64,000 nucleotides of DNA from Mesorhizobium sp. INR15 (GTDB taxonomy: Bacteria > Pseudomonadota > Alphaproteobacteria > Rhizobiales > Rhizobiaceae): contig NZ_CP045496.1 of the NCBI RefSeq assembly GCF_015500075.1, positions 5,652,001 to 5,716,000 of the forward strand, in the 5' to 3' direction. Below, piece by piece: positions 26,259-35,168 of the stretch. The notes below the pieces were generated by a model. That model did no database searches. It was not told the DNA's origin and was given only the letters and a program-made list of their open reading frames with translations. Every line of letters starts with the position of its first letter. Position 1 is the first letter of the stretch. The translations under genes were made by a program, and so were the position numbers.

Positions 26259-29200
26259 TCAGCTTGCCTCGCGCATCGCCTCGGCGGCCTGAAGGTCGAC
26301 GGAGACCAGCTGGCTGACACCCTGCTCGGCCATGGTGACGCCGAACAGCCGGTTCATGCGCGCCATGGTGATCGGATTGTGAGTGATGATGACGAAGCGT
26401 GTTTCGGTGGTGGCTGCCATTTCGTCCATGAGATTGCAGAACCGCTCGACATTGTGGTCGTCGAGCGGCGCGTCAACCTCGTCCAGCACGCAGATCGGCG
26501 CCGGATTGGTCAGGAACACGGCGAAGATCAGTGACATCGCCGTCAACGCCTGCTCGCCACCCGACAGCAGCGTCATGGTCTGCGGCTTCTTGCCGGGCGG
26601 ACGGGCGAGGATTTCCAGGCCGGCCTCGAGCGGATCATCGGATTCAATCAGCTGCAGTTCCGCAGTGCCGCCGCCGAACAAATGCGAGAACAGCCGCTGG
26701 AAATGGCCGTTGACCACTTCGAAGGCGGCGAGAAGCCGCTCGCGGCCTTCGCGGTTGAGGCTCTGGATCGCCTGGCGCAATTTGCGGATCGCCTCGATGA
26801 TATCCTCGCGCTCGGAAACGATCGTCTCCAGCCGGTCTGAAAGCTCCTTCTGCTCTTCCTCGGCGCGCAGGTTGACGGCGCCTAGCCGCTCGCGCTCGAT
26901 TTTCAACCGGTCAAGCTGGCGCTCGATCTCGGGCATCTCAGGCATCGGGCTGTCGGCTTCGAGGCCGGTGTGGCGGATGACCAGATGCGGCGGCGTGTTC
27001 AGCGTTTCCTGAATCCGCGCCTCGACCTCCAGCCGCCGCTCGTCGGCGGCGGTTAGCCGCTCTTCGGCCCGGACACGGGTTTCACGCGCTTCGGCCAGCG
27101 ACTGAATCGCACCGGTCGCGGCCTTGTCCATGTCAGCTTGCCGGTTCTCCGCTTCCTGCAACCGGTCGCCCGCCGCCTTGCGCAGCGTCTCGGCCTCGGT
27201 CAGTTGCGACAGCAGGGCACGGCGCTTGGCGTCGATTTCGTCGGGCGCGTCTGCCAGCCGTTCGCGCTCGGCCTCGGCCTCGGCCCGGCGCTCGCCAAGC
27301 GAAGCAATCTGCGTCGAGGCGTTTTCGGCGCGCTCCAGCCAGTTGCGGCGCTCCGCGCCAATCGCATCCAACCGACGCATCCGCGCTTCGGCTTCCCGCC
27401 GCAATCCCTCGTGAACGGCACGCGCATCGGCAAGTGCCGCACGGTCGCGCGCGACATTGGCGGCCGACTGCTCCAGCTGCAATTGCAGATCGCCAAGATC
27501 GGGCGCGTCCTGCAACAGCATTTCCGCTTCGGCAAAAGTCGCCGACGTCTCTTCATGGCTGTCAACAATGCGCGCGCGGGCTTCGTCGAGTGCCGCGCGC
27601 CGGCTCGACAGTTCACCACCCGCCTTTTCAGCCGCGACCAGAGCGTTGCGGGCGGCATCCAGTCCATGCTGGGCGTCGCGCCCGGCCTGCCTTGCGTTAC
27701 GCTCGGCCTCGCTGCTTAGCCGAAGCGCCTGTTCGGCGCCGGCAAGCGCCTCCTCGGCCTCGCGCAGGATGCGCGTCGCATGGATCGCCTCGGCGTCGAG
27801 CTCTGCCAGCCGGTTCTTCTGCGCCAATCGTTGTGCGGCCGCTGTCGGCGCATCGGCGCTGGCGGCAAGCCCATCCCAGCGCCAAAGCGCGCCTTCGCGG
27901 CTGACAAGGCGCTGTCCGGGAGACAACAATGCCTGTAGCCGGCGGCCGTCGGCGGCATTCACAATACCAATCTGCGCCAGCCGGCGGGCAAGCTGCGCCG
28001 GAGCGCGGACGACACTGGCGAGGCTCTTGATGCCTTCGGGCAGAGCGGCGTCCCCCGGCTGAACCTGGCTTTCGCCCCAATGCACCGGCGCGCTGCGGTC
28101 GAGCGGTACGTCGAGATCTTCGCCAAGAGCGGCGCCCAGCGCCGTCTCGTAGCCACGATCGACACTGATCTGTTCGAGCACCGAGGGAAAGAGATCGCCG
28201 CTGGCGGCATTGAGTATCTTGGCCAGCGTGCGCGCTTCGGTCTCGATCCCGGCCAGCTCACCTTTTGCATCCTGAACCGGCGGGCGGGCAGCGCTTTCGG
28301 CGGCGCGCGCGTCGATGACGGATTGCTCGGCATTTTCGACCCGGGCCTCAGCCTCATCGAGCAGCGCCTGAGCCTGTTCGACCAGAAGCCGCTTCTCGGC
28401 GGGATCGGGCAGGCCCGCGACTTTCGAGATGATCTCGGCCAGTTCGCGGTCGACCTCGGCAAGCTGGCGGCCAAAGCGATCGCGCCGCTCGGCGGTTTCG
28501 CGCAAAGTCCGTTCGATCTGATTGCGTGCGGCGGAGGCCTCGGCCCGCTCGGCGGTCAACGCCGCCAGCTTGGCTTCACTGGCGTTGAGGGTCACCGCTG
28601 CCTGTTCGAAAGCGGCACGAGTGGACGCTTCACGTTCTGCGGCGCCGGCATTCTCCGAGTTGAGCGAGGCCTCCTCGGTGCGAAGGCGCTCCAGAATGTC
28701 CGCATTGTCGCGGACCATACGTTCCTCGCGGGCGATGTCGCCGTCCAGTTGCTGAAGCCGGCGCTCGAGTTCAGCCTGGCGGGCGCGGATACGGCCGGCT
28801 TCCTCTTCGATCTGCGACTTGGCGATCGACAGGCGCTGGAAAGCCGCGGCGGCGGCGGCTTCCGCGTCGCGCAGATCCGGCAGCCGATGCGCGCCTATAC
28901 CTTGCTCCCTGGCGGCTGCCATCTGGGCGGCAGCGCGGTCACCGACCAGTGCGGTCGCCACCGCCAGCGCCGAGCGCGCCTCGCCTTCCTGTGTCTTGGC
29001 GAGCGTCCAGCGCAGATGCAGCAGTGTCGCTTCGGCCTTGCGAATGTCGGCCGACAGGTTCTTGAAGCGCGAAGCCTGGCGCGCCTGGCGCTTCAGGCTT
29101 TCGATCTGGCTTTCCAGTTCGCCAACGACATCGTCCAGCCGCTCAAGGTTCTGTTCGGCGGCCTTGAGCCTGAGTTCGGCTTCATGGCGGCGCGTATGCA

Positions 29201-29717
29201 GGCCGGAAATGCCCGCCGCTTCTTCGAGCAGCGCGCGGCGTGCCTGCGGCTTTGCCTGGATCAGTTCGCCGATCCGGCCTTGGCCTACCATCGACGGCGA
29301 ACGCGCGCCGGTCGACTGGTCAGCGAACAGAAGCTGCACGTCCTTGGCGCGCGCCTCCTTGCCATTGATGCGATAGAGCGAGCCCGCCTCACGCTCGATG
29401 CGGCGTGACACCTGAAGCTCATCGGCGTCATTGAACGCGGAAGGTGCGGTACGATCGGTGTTGTCGAGGAAAAGCGTGACTTCGGCGGTGTTTCGGGCTG
29501 GCCTGGAGCCAGATCCGGAAAAAATGACATCGTCCATGCCGGACGCGCGCATGTTCTTGTACGAGCTCTCGCCCATCACCCAGCGCAGCGCCTCGACCAG
29601 GTTCGACTTGCCGCAGCCGTTTGGTCCGACAATACCTGTCAACCCGCGTTCGATGACGAACTCGCCGGGTTCGACGAAGGACTTGAAACCTAGGAGGCGG
29701 AGGCGCGAAAACTTCAT
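26259..29717 (-). CDS. smc: Chromosome segregation protein SMC
   Basis: The 1152-residue ATPase folds into a long antiparallel coiled coil. Walker A GPNGCGKSNLVEALRWVMGE is at about 29-48. Coiled coils rich in Ala/Glu/Arg span about 165-490 and 660-1010, with a hinge near 500-650. The C-terminal ATPase half has the signature LLSGGEQALTAMSL and Walker B ICVLDEVDAPLDD. It compacts and helps segregate the chromosome. ScpA and ScpB genes are not in the window. ATG 29717 gives the standard start MKFSRLRLLGFKSF. The DsbA-like gene lies 117 bp upstream on the same strand. Confidence 0.97.
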   Translation of the reverse strand: MKFSRLRLLGFKSFVEPGEFVIERGLTGIVGPNGCGKSNLVEALRWVMGESSYKNMRASGMDDVIFSGSGSRPARNTAEVTLFLDNTDRTAPSAFNDADELQVSRRIEREAGSLYRINGKEARAKDVQLLFADQSTGARSPSMVGQGRIGELIQAKPQARRALLEEAAGISGLHTRRHEAELRLKAAEQNLERLDDVVGELESQIESLKRQARQASRFKNLSADIRKAEATLLHLRWTLAKTQEGEARSALAVATALVGDRAAAQMAAAREQGIGAHRLPDLRDAEAAAAAAFQRLSIAKSQIEEEAGRIRARQAELERRLQQLDGDIAREERMVRDNADILERLRTEEASLNSENAGAAEREASTRAAFEQAAVTLNASEAKLAALTAERAEASAARNQIERTLRETAERRDRFGRQLAEVDRELAEIISKVAGLPDPAEKRLLVEQAQALLDEAEARVENAEQSVIDARAAESAARPPVQDAKGELAGIETEARTLAKILNAASGDLFPSVLEQISVDRGYETALGAALGEDLDVPLDRSAPVHWGESQVQPGDAALPEGIKSLASVVRAPAQLARRLAQIGIVNAADGRRLQALLSPGQRLVSREGALWRWDGLAASADAPTAAAQRLAQKNRLAELDAEAIHATRILREAEEALAGAEQALRLSSEAERNARQAGRDAQHGLDAARNALVAAEKAGGELSSRRAALDEARARIVDSHEETSATFAEAEMLLQDAPDLGDLQLQLEQSAANVARDRAALADARAVHEGLRREAEARMRRLDAIGAERRNWLERAENASTQIASLGERRAEAEAERERLADAPDEIDAKRRALLSQLTEAETLRKAAGDRLQEAENRQADMDKAATGAIQSLAEARETRVRAEERLTAADERRLEVEARIQETLNTPPHLVIRHTGLEADSPMPEMPEIERQLDRLKIERERLGAVNLRAEEEQKELSDRLETIVSEREDIIEAIRKLRQAIQSLNREGRERLLAAFEVVNGHFQRLFSHLFGGGTAELQLIESDDPLEAGLEILARPPGKKPQTMTLLSGGEQALTAMSLIFAVFLTNPAPICVLDEVDAPLDDHNVERFCNLMDEMAATTETRFVIITHNPITMARMNRLFGVTMAEQGVSQLVSVDLQAAEAMREAS

Positions 29718-29834
29718 TCGCGCCGCTCTCTAAGCGGGTCCGGCAAAAGCGTTCCGTGGTTTTGCGAAGGGAAATCGCGGCTCAACAAAAAGCCGAGCGC
29801 GCCAAAGCGCTGACGCTTCGGCGCTGCCGCAGCC

Positions 29835-30578
29835 TCAGATAAGAGGGTCGATGATGGCCGATATTTCCTCAATCGACATCGCGCCTTTATAGGTCTTCCC
29901 ATTGATAAAGAAGGTCGGCGTTGAGTCGACCTTGAATTCATTGGCACCGCGCTTCTGGACCGATCTCACATCGTCCAGAAGTTTCTGGTCCGTCAAGCAG
30001 GCTTCGAACGACTCCTGTGTAAAACCGGCCAGCTTCGAGATTTGCAGCAGCGCATCCTTGGTGTTGGCGACGCCAACCCAGTTCGCCTGCTGCCTGAACA
30101 GGACATCCACCATCGGGAAATAGTTATCCTTGGCGCAGCGCGCCAGCATAAAACCGGCCTCGGCGCTCGGGTCGAAGGGAAACTCACGCAGGATGTAGCG
30201 CGCCTTGCCGCTGTCGATGTACTTGGTCTTCAGGGCCGGAAACGTGGTTTCGGCGAAATGCGCGCAATGCGGGCAGGTCATCGATGCGTATTCGACGATG
30301 GTGACCTTGGCGTCGTCCTTGCCCAGTTGCTTGTCCGGCAGCGCGCCTGGCTTCAACAGTTCCGCCATATCCACCGTGCCCTGGGCTTCCGGGGCAGTGG
30401 CGGCTGCAGGCGTGGCCGGCGTTGCTGGCTTCGCAGGATCAGCAGGTTTTACATCCGCCGCCTTGGCCTGTTCGCCCGAGTCGCTGCATGCGGCGAGCAA
30501 GGCCACCGCCGGAATGGCGGCCAGCGAAGACAGCACGTTTCTGCGAGACAAGCTTTTGCCGAACGGGGAACGGGTCAT
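29835..30578 (-). CDS. DsbA-family thiol oxidoreductase, exported lipoprotein-like
   Basis: The 247-residue protein has an N-terminal export signal SRRNVLSSLAAIPAVALLAAC that contains both a twin-arginine and a lipobox (LLAAC, cysteine about 31). A Pro/Ala-rich linker (about 40-70) is followed by a DsbA-like thioredoxin fold with the redox motif CPHC in SMTCPHCAHF and the cis-proline STPTFFINGK. It should oxidise or isomerise disulfides in the periplasm, tethered to the membrane. ATG 30578 is used because a longer in-frame start is unsupported. It lies between smc and the DUF721 gene, a usual Rhizobiales setting. Confidence 0.9.
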   Translation of the reverse strand: MTRSPFGKSLSRRNVLSSLAAIPAVALLAACSDSGEQAKAADVKPADPAKPATPATPAAATAPEAQGTVDMAELLKPGALPDKQLGKDDAKVTIVEYASMTCPHCAHFAETTFPALKTKYIDSGKARYILREFPFDPSAEAGFMLARCAKDNYFPMVDVLFRQQANWVGVANTKDALLQISKLAGFTQESFEACLTDQKLLDDVRSVQKRGANEFKVDSTPTFFINGKTYKGAMSIEEISAIIDPLI

Positions 30579-30725
30579 ACGAATCACCTGACTATGGTTG
30601 GATTTTGCAATGCAAAGGCACGAAAAGGCGAGAGTTGGCGCGGAATTAAGGCATCGCCATCCCCAATCCAATCGCGAAACCTGATAAGCGCGATCACGAA
30701 TGCGCGAGATTGACGACAGACCCAT

Positions 30726-30801
30726 AACCTTTTTCACGGGGGCCACGACTTTCTTCAAGAGGGCCCATGACTTTCTTCATGGGTTTGCGACTTTCTTCAA
30801 G
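30726..30801. repeat. Four imperfect repeats of about 21 bp upstream of the DsbA-like gene
   Basis: GACTTTCTTCA occurs at 30747, 30769 and 30789, with a poorer copy (CCTTTTTCA) near 30728, giving spacings of about 21, 22 and 20 bp. The array covers the end of the DUF721 gene and the leader region of the DsbA-like gene. Uneven spacing breaks any reading frame, so it is not coding. Confidence 0.6.
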
Positions 30802-31306
30802 GGGTTTTTGGCTTCCTTTCGCCCAGAATGGTCGTGCCGAGCTTTTCCAGCGTGGCACGCAACCCATCATCTTCGATCAGGCTGACCGTGCCGGCCAATC
30901 TCGCTTTCTCGGCCGTGGTCAGTGGCCTGAGGCTCGGTTTCTGTTTGCCCCGGTCTGGCGTAACCGGCTTTTGCAGGATTCTAATCCGGCTGATGGCGTT
31001 GAAGCCGAGAAAGGCGTTGACCCGGTTGATGATCTCGCCGGTCTCGTGCTGAAGGTGCAGCGCCGCCACGCCTTCGCAAGCGATGACCAGCACCGCCGGC
31101 TCGAACGGATCGTCCTCGTGCATGCGGCGCGGCCACTGGATTTTTTCGGGACGCGAATGACTGGCCAGCCGGGGCCCGGCGATCTCTTCCCATGACTGGA
31201 CGAGGCCGATTGAAATGCCGGCCCGCTTGCGCAGCACCGGATCGAGTATCTTGGTCGCCAGATCGCTGACCGGGACGGGATTGCCGTAGGGCGTTCTCCC
31301 TGCCAT
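30797..31306 (-). CDS. DUF721 (DciA-like) protein
   Basis: The 169-residue protein has a DUF721 domain (about 8-105; LDPVLRKRAGISIGLVQSWEEIAGPRLA and VLVIACEGVAALHLQHETGEIINRVN). DUF721 is the domain of DciA, the replicative helicase loader or operator found in bacteria without DnaC. The C-terminal 60 residues are basic and poorly conserved. CTGGAG precedes ATG 31306. It is divergent from mutY by 39 bp. A role in DnaB handling is inferred from the family. Confidence 0.82.
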   Translation of the reverse strand: MAGRTPYGNPVPVSDLATKILDPVLRKRAGISIGLVQSWEEIAGPRLASHSRPEKIQWPRRMHEDDPFEPAVLVIACEGVAALHLQHETGEIINRVNAFLGFNAISRIRILQKPVTPDRGKQKPSLRPLTTAEKARLAGTVSLIEDDGLRATLEKLGTTILGERKPKTP

Positions 31307-31345
31307 GTACGTTCTCCAGCCACGACCCAAAATTCGTTCCGATCA

Positions 31346-32458
31346 ATGGCACCCAACGACCAGACCCGCAAGCTCGCACCCGGCAACAATGGCGATATCG
31401 CAGCCCGCCTACTCGGCTGGTACGATGTCCATCACCGCGAACTGCCGTGGCGCATCACGCCGCGCGACCATGCACGCGGGGTACGTCCCGACCCTTACCG
31501 CATCTGGCTTTCCGAGGTCATGCTGCAGCAGACCACGGTCGAGGCGGTGAAATCCTATTTTCGCGCCTTTGTCGAGAAATGGCCCGATGTCAAGGCGCTG
31601 GCGGCAGCACCGACCGAAGACGTGATGAAGGCATGGGCCGGGCTTGGCTACTATTCCCGCGCCCGCAATCTCAAGGCCTGCGCCGATCTCGTCGCGAAGC
31701 GCGGCGGCAAGTTTCCGGATACCGAGGCCGGCCTGAGAGAGCTGCCCGGCATCGGCGCTTATACGTCGGCGGCCATCACGGCGATCGCCTTCGACCGTCC
31801 CGCTGCCGTTGTCGACGGCAATGTCGAGCGCGTCATCTCCAGGCTGTTTTCGATCGCAACGCCGTTGAGCGAGGCAAAGGCCGAGATACGCGCCTATGTC
31901 GAGGCCATGGTGCCATCGGCAAGGCCGGGCGATTTCGCCCAGGCGATGATGGATCTGGGCGCCACGATCTGCACGCCGCGCCGCCCGCGCTGCATGCTGT
32001 GCCCGGTGCGCGAGGACTGCAGCGCGGTTGTTTCAGGCGACCCCGAGCGATTCCCGGTACGCTTGCCCAAGGGCGACAAACCCCAGCGGCGTGGTGCTGC
32101 CTTTGTCGCGGTGCGTGGCGACGGCGCCATCCTGTTGCGCAAGCGCGAGGACAAGGGCCTGCTTGGCGGCATGACCGAGGTGCCGACAACCGGCTGGACC
32201 GCGCGCATCGATGGCGCCACCACGGAAAGCGCAGCGCCCTTTCCAGCCGACTGGCGGCGCGCCGGCCGAATTTCACATGTGTTCACCCATTTCGCGCTTG
32301 ATCTCGATGTCTTCCTTGCCCACACCGACGGGGCGACGCCGCCCGGCCATTTCTGGTCGCTGCCATCCGACATTGCAGGCGAAGCGCTACCGACTGTCAT
32401 GAAAAAGGCAATCGAGGCTGCGATACCCGGCGCGACGAAAAAGCAACGGTCGCACTGA
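31346..32458 (+). CDS. mutY: A/G-specific adenine glycosylase MutY
   Basis: The 370-residue DNA repair enzyme removes adenine mispaired with 8-oxoguanine. The catalytic glutamate is E57 in WLSEVMLQQTTVEAV, and the helix-hairpin-helix is LPGIGAYTSAAITAIAF with catalytic Asp157 in VVDGNVERV. The iron-sulfur loop is C-x6-C-x2-C-x5-C (CTPRRPRCMLCPVREDC). A Nudix-like C-terminal domain (about 240-355) recognises 8-oxoguanine. Length is normal. It precedes a HAD gene by 11 bp and likely shares its transcript. Confidence 0.96.
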   Translation: MAPNDQTRKLAPGNNGDIAARLLGWYDVHHRELPWRITPRDHARGVRPDPYRIWLSEVMLQQTTVEAVKSYFRAFVEKWPDVKALAAAPTEDVMKAWAGLGYYSRARNLKACADLVAKRGGKFPDTEAGLRELPGIGAYTSAAITAIAFDRPAAVVDGNVERVISRLFSIATPLSEAKAEIRAYVEAMVPSARPGDFAQAMMDLGATICTPRRPRCMLCPVREDCSAVVSGDPERFPVRLPKGDKPQRRGAAFVAVRGDGAILLRKREDKGLLGGMTEVPTTGWTARIDGATTESAAPFPADWRRAGRISHVFTHFALDLDVFLAHTDGATPPGHFWSLPSDIAGEALPTVMKKAIEAAIPGATKKQRSH

Positions 32459-32469
32459 ACGAGGACTGC

Positions 32470-33081
32470 ATGACTGAAATCCGCCACATCGTTTTCGACA
32501 TCGGCAAAGTGCTGGTCCACTACGATCCCAACATCCCGTTCAGCCGGCTTATTCCCAATGAGACAGAGCGGAAATGGTTCTTCGACAATATCTGCACGCA
32601 TGACTGGAACATCGAGCAGGATCGCGGGCGGACCTGGGAAGAGGCCGAAGCGCTGCTGATCTCGGAACATCCCGATCACGCGGAGAACATCCGCAACTTC
32701 CGCCGCCACTGGCACGAAATGGCGCCGCATGCCTATGACGACAGCGTTGCCATCATGGAGGAGCTGATCGACACCGGTCACGATGTGACGCTGCTGACGA
32801 ATTGGGCCGCCGACACGTTCATTGAGGCGCGTGGCCGCTTTCCATTCTTGGATCGTCCACGCGGCATAACCGTGTCCGCCGAGATCGGCCTGATTAAGCC
32901 GGACAAGAGAATTTACGACCATCACGTCGCTTCATTCGGCCTCAATCCAGCGGCTTCCCTGTTCATCGACGACAGCCAGAAAAATGTCGATGGCGCCAAG
33001 GCCGCCGGCTGGCATGCCGTGCTGTTCACCGATGCCAGGACGCTTCAAGCAGACCTTGAACGACTTGGAATCAAGGCATGA
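32470..33081 (+). CDS. HAD hydrolase, YihX-like phosphatase
   Basis: The 203-residue protein has HAD motif I FDIGKVLVHYD at 9-19, in which the second conserved position is glycine, as in YihX-type sugar-phosphate phosphatases. Motif II is LLTNWAADTF. Motif III is a lysine in LIKPDKRIYDHH, and motif IV is FIDDSQKNVDGAKAAGW. The helical cap is short. YihX acts on glucose 1-phosphate; substrate here is only inferred. It follows mutY closely and converges on ccrM. Confidence 0.85.
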   Translation: MTEIRHIVFDIGKVLVHYDPNIPFSRLIPNETERKWFFDNICTHDWNIEQDRGRTWEEAEALLISEHPDHAENIRNFRRHWHEMAPHAYDDSVAIMEELIDTGHDVTLLTNWAADTFIEARGRFPFLDRPRGITVSAEIGLIKPDKRIYDHHVASFGLNPAASLFIDDSQKNVDGAKAAGWHAVLFTDARTLQADLERLGIKA

Positions 33082-33132
33082 TTTGAATCGCTTCGAGCGA
33101 TCCCGTGACAATTTGAATCAACACGATGTGGT

Positions 33133-33150
33133 AGGGGCAATCAGGCCCCT
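33133..33150 (-). terminator. Small hairpin at the end of ccrM
   Basis: AGGGGC (33133-33138) and GCCCCT (33145-33150) pair around a six-base loop that includes the ccrM stop. It may end transcription of ccrM or of the convergent HAD gene. It is short and without a T-run. Confidence 0.3.
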
Positions 33151-34274
33151 GCCCGCTCCATGCCGAGCCTTGCAATGCGGCGAAGCTCGTCGATCGGCGT
33201 CAGGCCGCCGCTGCGCTCATAATGCCAGAAGGTCCAGCCGTTGCAGGCGTCCAGCCCCTGCACCTCGGCGCCGATCTTGTGGATTGACCCGGCGCTATCG
33301 CCGATCGCCACCGTGCCGTCGGCACGCACCTTGGCGGCCCAGCGCTTCTTGGCATCATAGAGTGTAGCGCCAGGCACCATCAGCCCGGTGTCGATAAGGC
33401 TGACGAAGGCAACACGCGGTTCGGCACGCTTGCCGGTCAGCACGGTCAGGTCGGCGCTGTCCAGCGGGCGGACTGCATCAATGCGCTCGTTGGCGGCGTC
33501 GATATAGGCCTGCTCTCGCTCGATGCCGACGAAGTGGCGACCGAGACGCTTGGCCACCGCGCCGGTGGTTCCCGAGCCGAAGAACGGATCGAGCACGATG
33601 TCGCCTGGCTTGGTCGAAGCCATCATGATGCGGGCGAGCAGGGCTTCCGGCTTCTGCGTCGGGTGCAGCTTGTCGCCATTGTCGTTCTTCAGCCGCTCGC
33701 CGCCGGTGCAGATCGGAAACAGCCAGTCGGAGCGCATCTGGATGTCGTCGTTCGACGCCTTCATCGCTTCATAGTTGAAGGTATAGCCCTTGCCCTTCTG
33801 GTCGCGTGTGGCCCAGATCATGGTCTCATGAGCGTTCTGGAAGCGGCGGCCGCGAAAATTCGGCATCGGGTTGGTCTTGCGCCAGACCACATCGTTGAGG
33901 ATCCAGAAGCCCAGATCCTGCATCTTGGCGCCGACGCGGAAAATGTTGTGGTAGGAGCCGATGACCCAGATCGTGCCATTGGGCTTCAAGACACGCCGCG
34001 CGGCCAAGAGCCAGGCGCGGGTAAAGGCATCGTAAGCCTCAAAGCTCTCGAACTGATCCCAGTCGTCGTCGACGGCATCGACCTTGGACTGGTCGGGCCG
34101 GTGCAGGTCACCGTCGAGCTGCAGGTTGTAGGGCGGATCGGCGAAAATGACGTCGATGGATTTTTCGGGCAGCCGCTCGAGCGCGGCGACGCAATCACCC
34201 TTGAGGATCGTGTCCAGCCATTCGGATTGCTGGGGAGCGTGGGAAAGCTCGTCGAGAAGACGCACGGCAGACAT
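33141..34274 (-). CDS. ccrM: Cell-cycle adenine DNA methyltransferase CcrM (GANTC)
   Basis: The 377-residue N6-adenine methyltransferase has the catalytic DPPY at 46-49 before the SAM motif DPFFGSGTTGAVAKRLGR (about 245-262), the beta-class order. A C-terminal extension (about 285-375; ATLYDAKKRWAAKVRADG, GWTFWHYER) is specific for CcrM and needed for DNA recognition. It methylates GANTC after replication and times cell-cycle gene expression in alphaproteobacteria. ATG 34274 is used; a TTG four codons earlier is weaker. I saw no GANTC in the 164-bp upstream gap, unlike the known Caulobacter promoter. Confidence 0.95.
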   Translation of the reverse strand: MSAVRLLDELSHAPQQSEWLDTILKGDCVAALERLPEKSIDVIFADPPYNLQLDGDLHRPDQSKVDAVDDDWDQFESFEAYDAFTRAWLLAARRVLKPNGTIWVIGSYHNIFRVGAKMQDLGFWILNDVVWRKTNPMPNFRGRRFQNAHETMIWATRDQKGKGYTFNYEAMKASNDDIQMRSDWLFPICTGGERLKNDNGDKLHPTQKPEALLARIMMASTKPGDIVLDPFFGSGTTGAVAKRLGRHFVGIEREQAYIDAANERIDAVRPLDSADLTVLTGKRAEPRVAFVSLIDTGLMVPGATLYDAKKRWAAKVRADGTVAIGDSAGSIHKIGAEVQGLDACNGWTFWHYERSGGLTPIDELRRIARLGMERAGA

Positions 34275-34438
34275 TCTGACACCCAAGGCACGCGTTACTG
34301 TTTACTCCCCGTTATGGTTACCGATCAGCGTAAATATTCCGTGAAGGCGGCTTCGTTTGCGAAGGCCGGCCGGTTGGTGTATGCCCGCGCCGCTTGAGCC
34401 CTTCGCGGCCATTTCATTTCCCCTAGTCCCGGATCATC

Positions 34439-35125
34439 ATGCCCCAGCCAGACCTTGTCATTTTCGATTGCGACGGCGTGCTCGTCGATTCCGAAATCAT
34501 CGCGGCCCGTATCGAAGCCGAGCTCCTGACCTCAGCCGGGTACGAGGTATCGGCCGAGGAGATTGCCGAGACCTACGCGGGGCTCACCTTCAAGGACATC
34601 ATGATGCGGGTCGAGGAAAAGTCCCTCATTCCATTCCAGGCCTCGCTGATCGATCGGGCCGAGGAGATGGTGGACCGCAAGCTGCGCAGCGACGTTCGCG
34701 CCATCGACGGCGTGCACGAGGCGGTGGCGGCGGTGACGGCACCGCACTGCATCTGCTCGAACTCGCGCTCCGAGCGAATTGAATTCATGCTGGAAAAGGT
34801 ACAGCTGCTGCCGTTTTTCGCTGGCCGGATCTTCTCCGCGCTGGAGATACCAAGCAAGAAAACCAAACCGGCGCCTGACGTGTTTCTGTTTGCCGCCGAA
34901 AAATTCAATGCGAACCCGGCAAACACGTTCGTCATCGAGGATTCCGTACATGGCGTCGCGGGCGCCAAGGCCGCCGGCATGCGGGTGATCGGCTTCACCG
35001 GTGCCGGGCATAGCTATCCCGGCCATGCCGATGCCCTGACCGAGGCCGGCGCCGAAACAACAATCCGCCGCTGGGCGGAACTGAAAGGCGTGATTGCCGC
35101 ACTGTCCGAATGGTCGGACGCCTGA
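34439..35125 (+). CDS. HAD hydrolase of beta-phosphoglucomutase-like family
   Basis: The 228-residue protein has motif I FDCDGVLVDSE at 8-18 with both aspartates, a helical cap (about 20-90), motif II CSNSRSERI, motif III lysine in KKTKPAPDVF, and motif IV VIEDSVHGVAGAKAAGM. This is the phosphatase/phosphomutase pattern of the PGMB/GPH group (YniC, GS1). Substrate is unknown; sugar phosphates are likely. ATG 34439 is the natural start. It is followed by a strong hairpin before a convergent gene. Confidence 0.87.
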   Translation: MPQPDLVIFDCDGVLVDSEIIAARIEAELLTSAGYEVSAEEIAETYAGLTFKDIMMRVEEKSLIPFQASLIDRAEEMVDRKLRSDVRAIDGVHEAVAAVTAPHCICSNSRSERIEFMLEKVQLLPFFAGRIFSALEIPSKKTKPAPDVFLFAAEKFNANPANTFVIEDSVHGVAGAKAAGMRVIGFTGAGHSYPGHADALTEAGAETTIRRWAELKGVIAALSEWSDA

Positions 35126-35129
35126 GAGC

Positions 35130-35153
35130 CCGCGCGTCCACGAGGACGCGCGG
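35130..35153. terminator. Strong bidirectional hairpin between convergent genes
   Basis: CCGCGCGTCC (35130-35139) and GGACGCGCGG (35144-35153) form a perfect 10-bp stem with loop ACGA. It starts 5 bp after the HAD stop and lies 16 bp from the lipoprotein gene stop. Confidence 0.75.
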
Positions 35154-35168
35154 CATTGGTCCGAGCGC

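Noticed and set aside
28080..29408. 442-codon plus-strand frame inside smc
   Set aside because: It is a shadow of the Ala/Arg-rich coiled-coil codons of smc.
30579..30758. N-terminal extension of the DsbA-like protein from a TTG at 30758
   Set aside because: It would place about 60 residues before a clear export signal and has no supported start; ATG 30578 fits.
30726..30801. CRISPR-like array
   Set aside because: Units are short, imperfect and spaced by only about 10 bp, with no cas genes.
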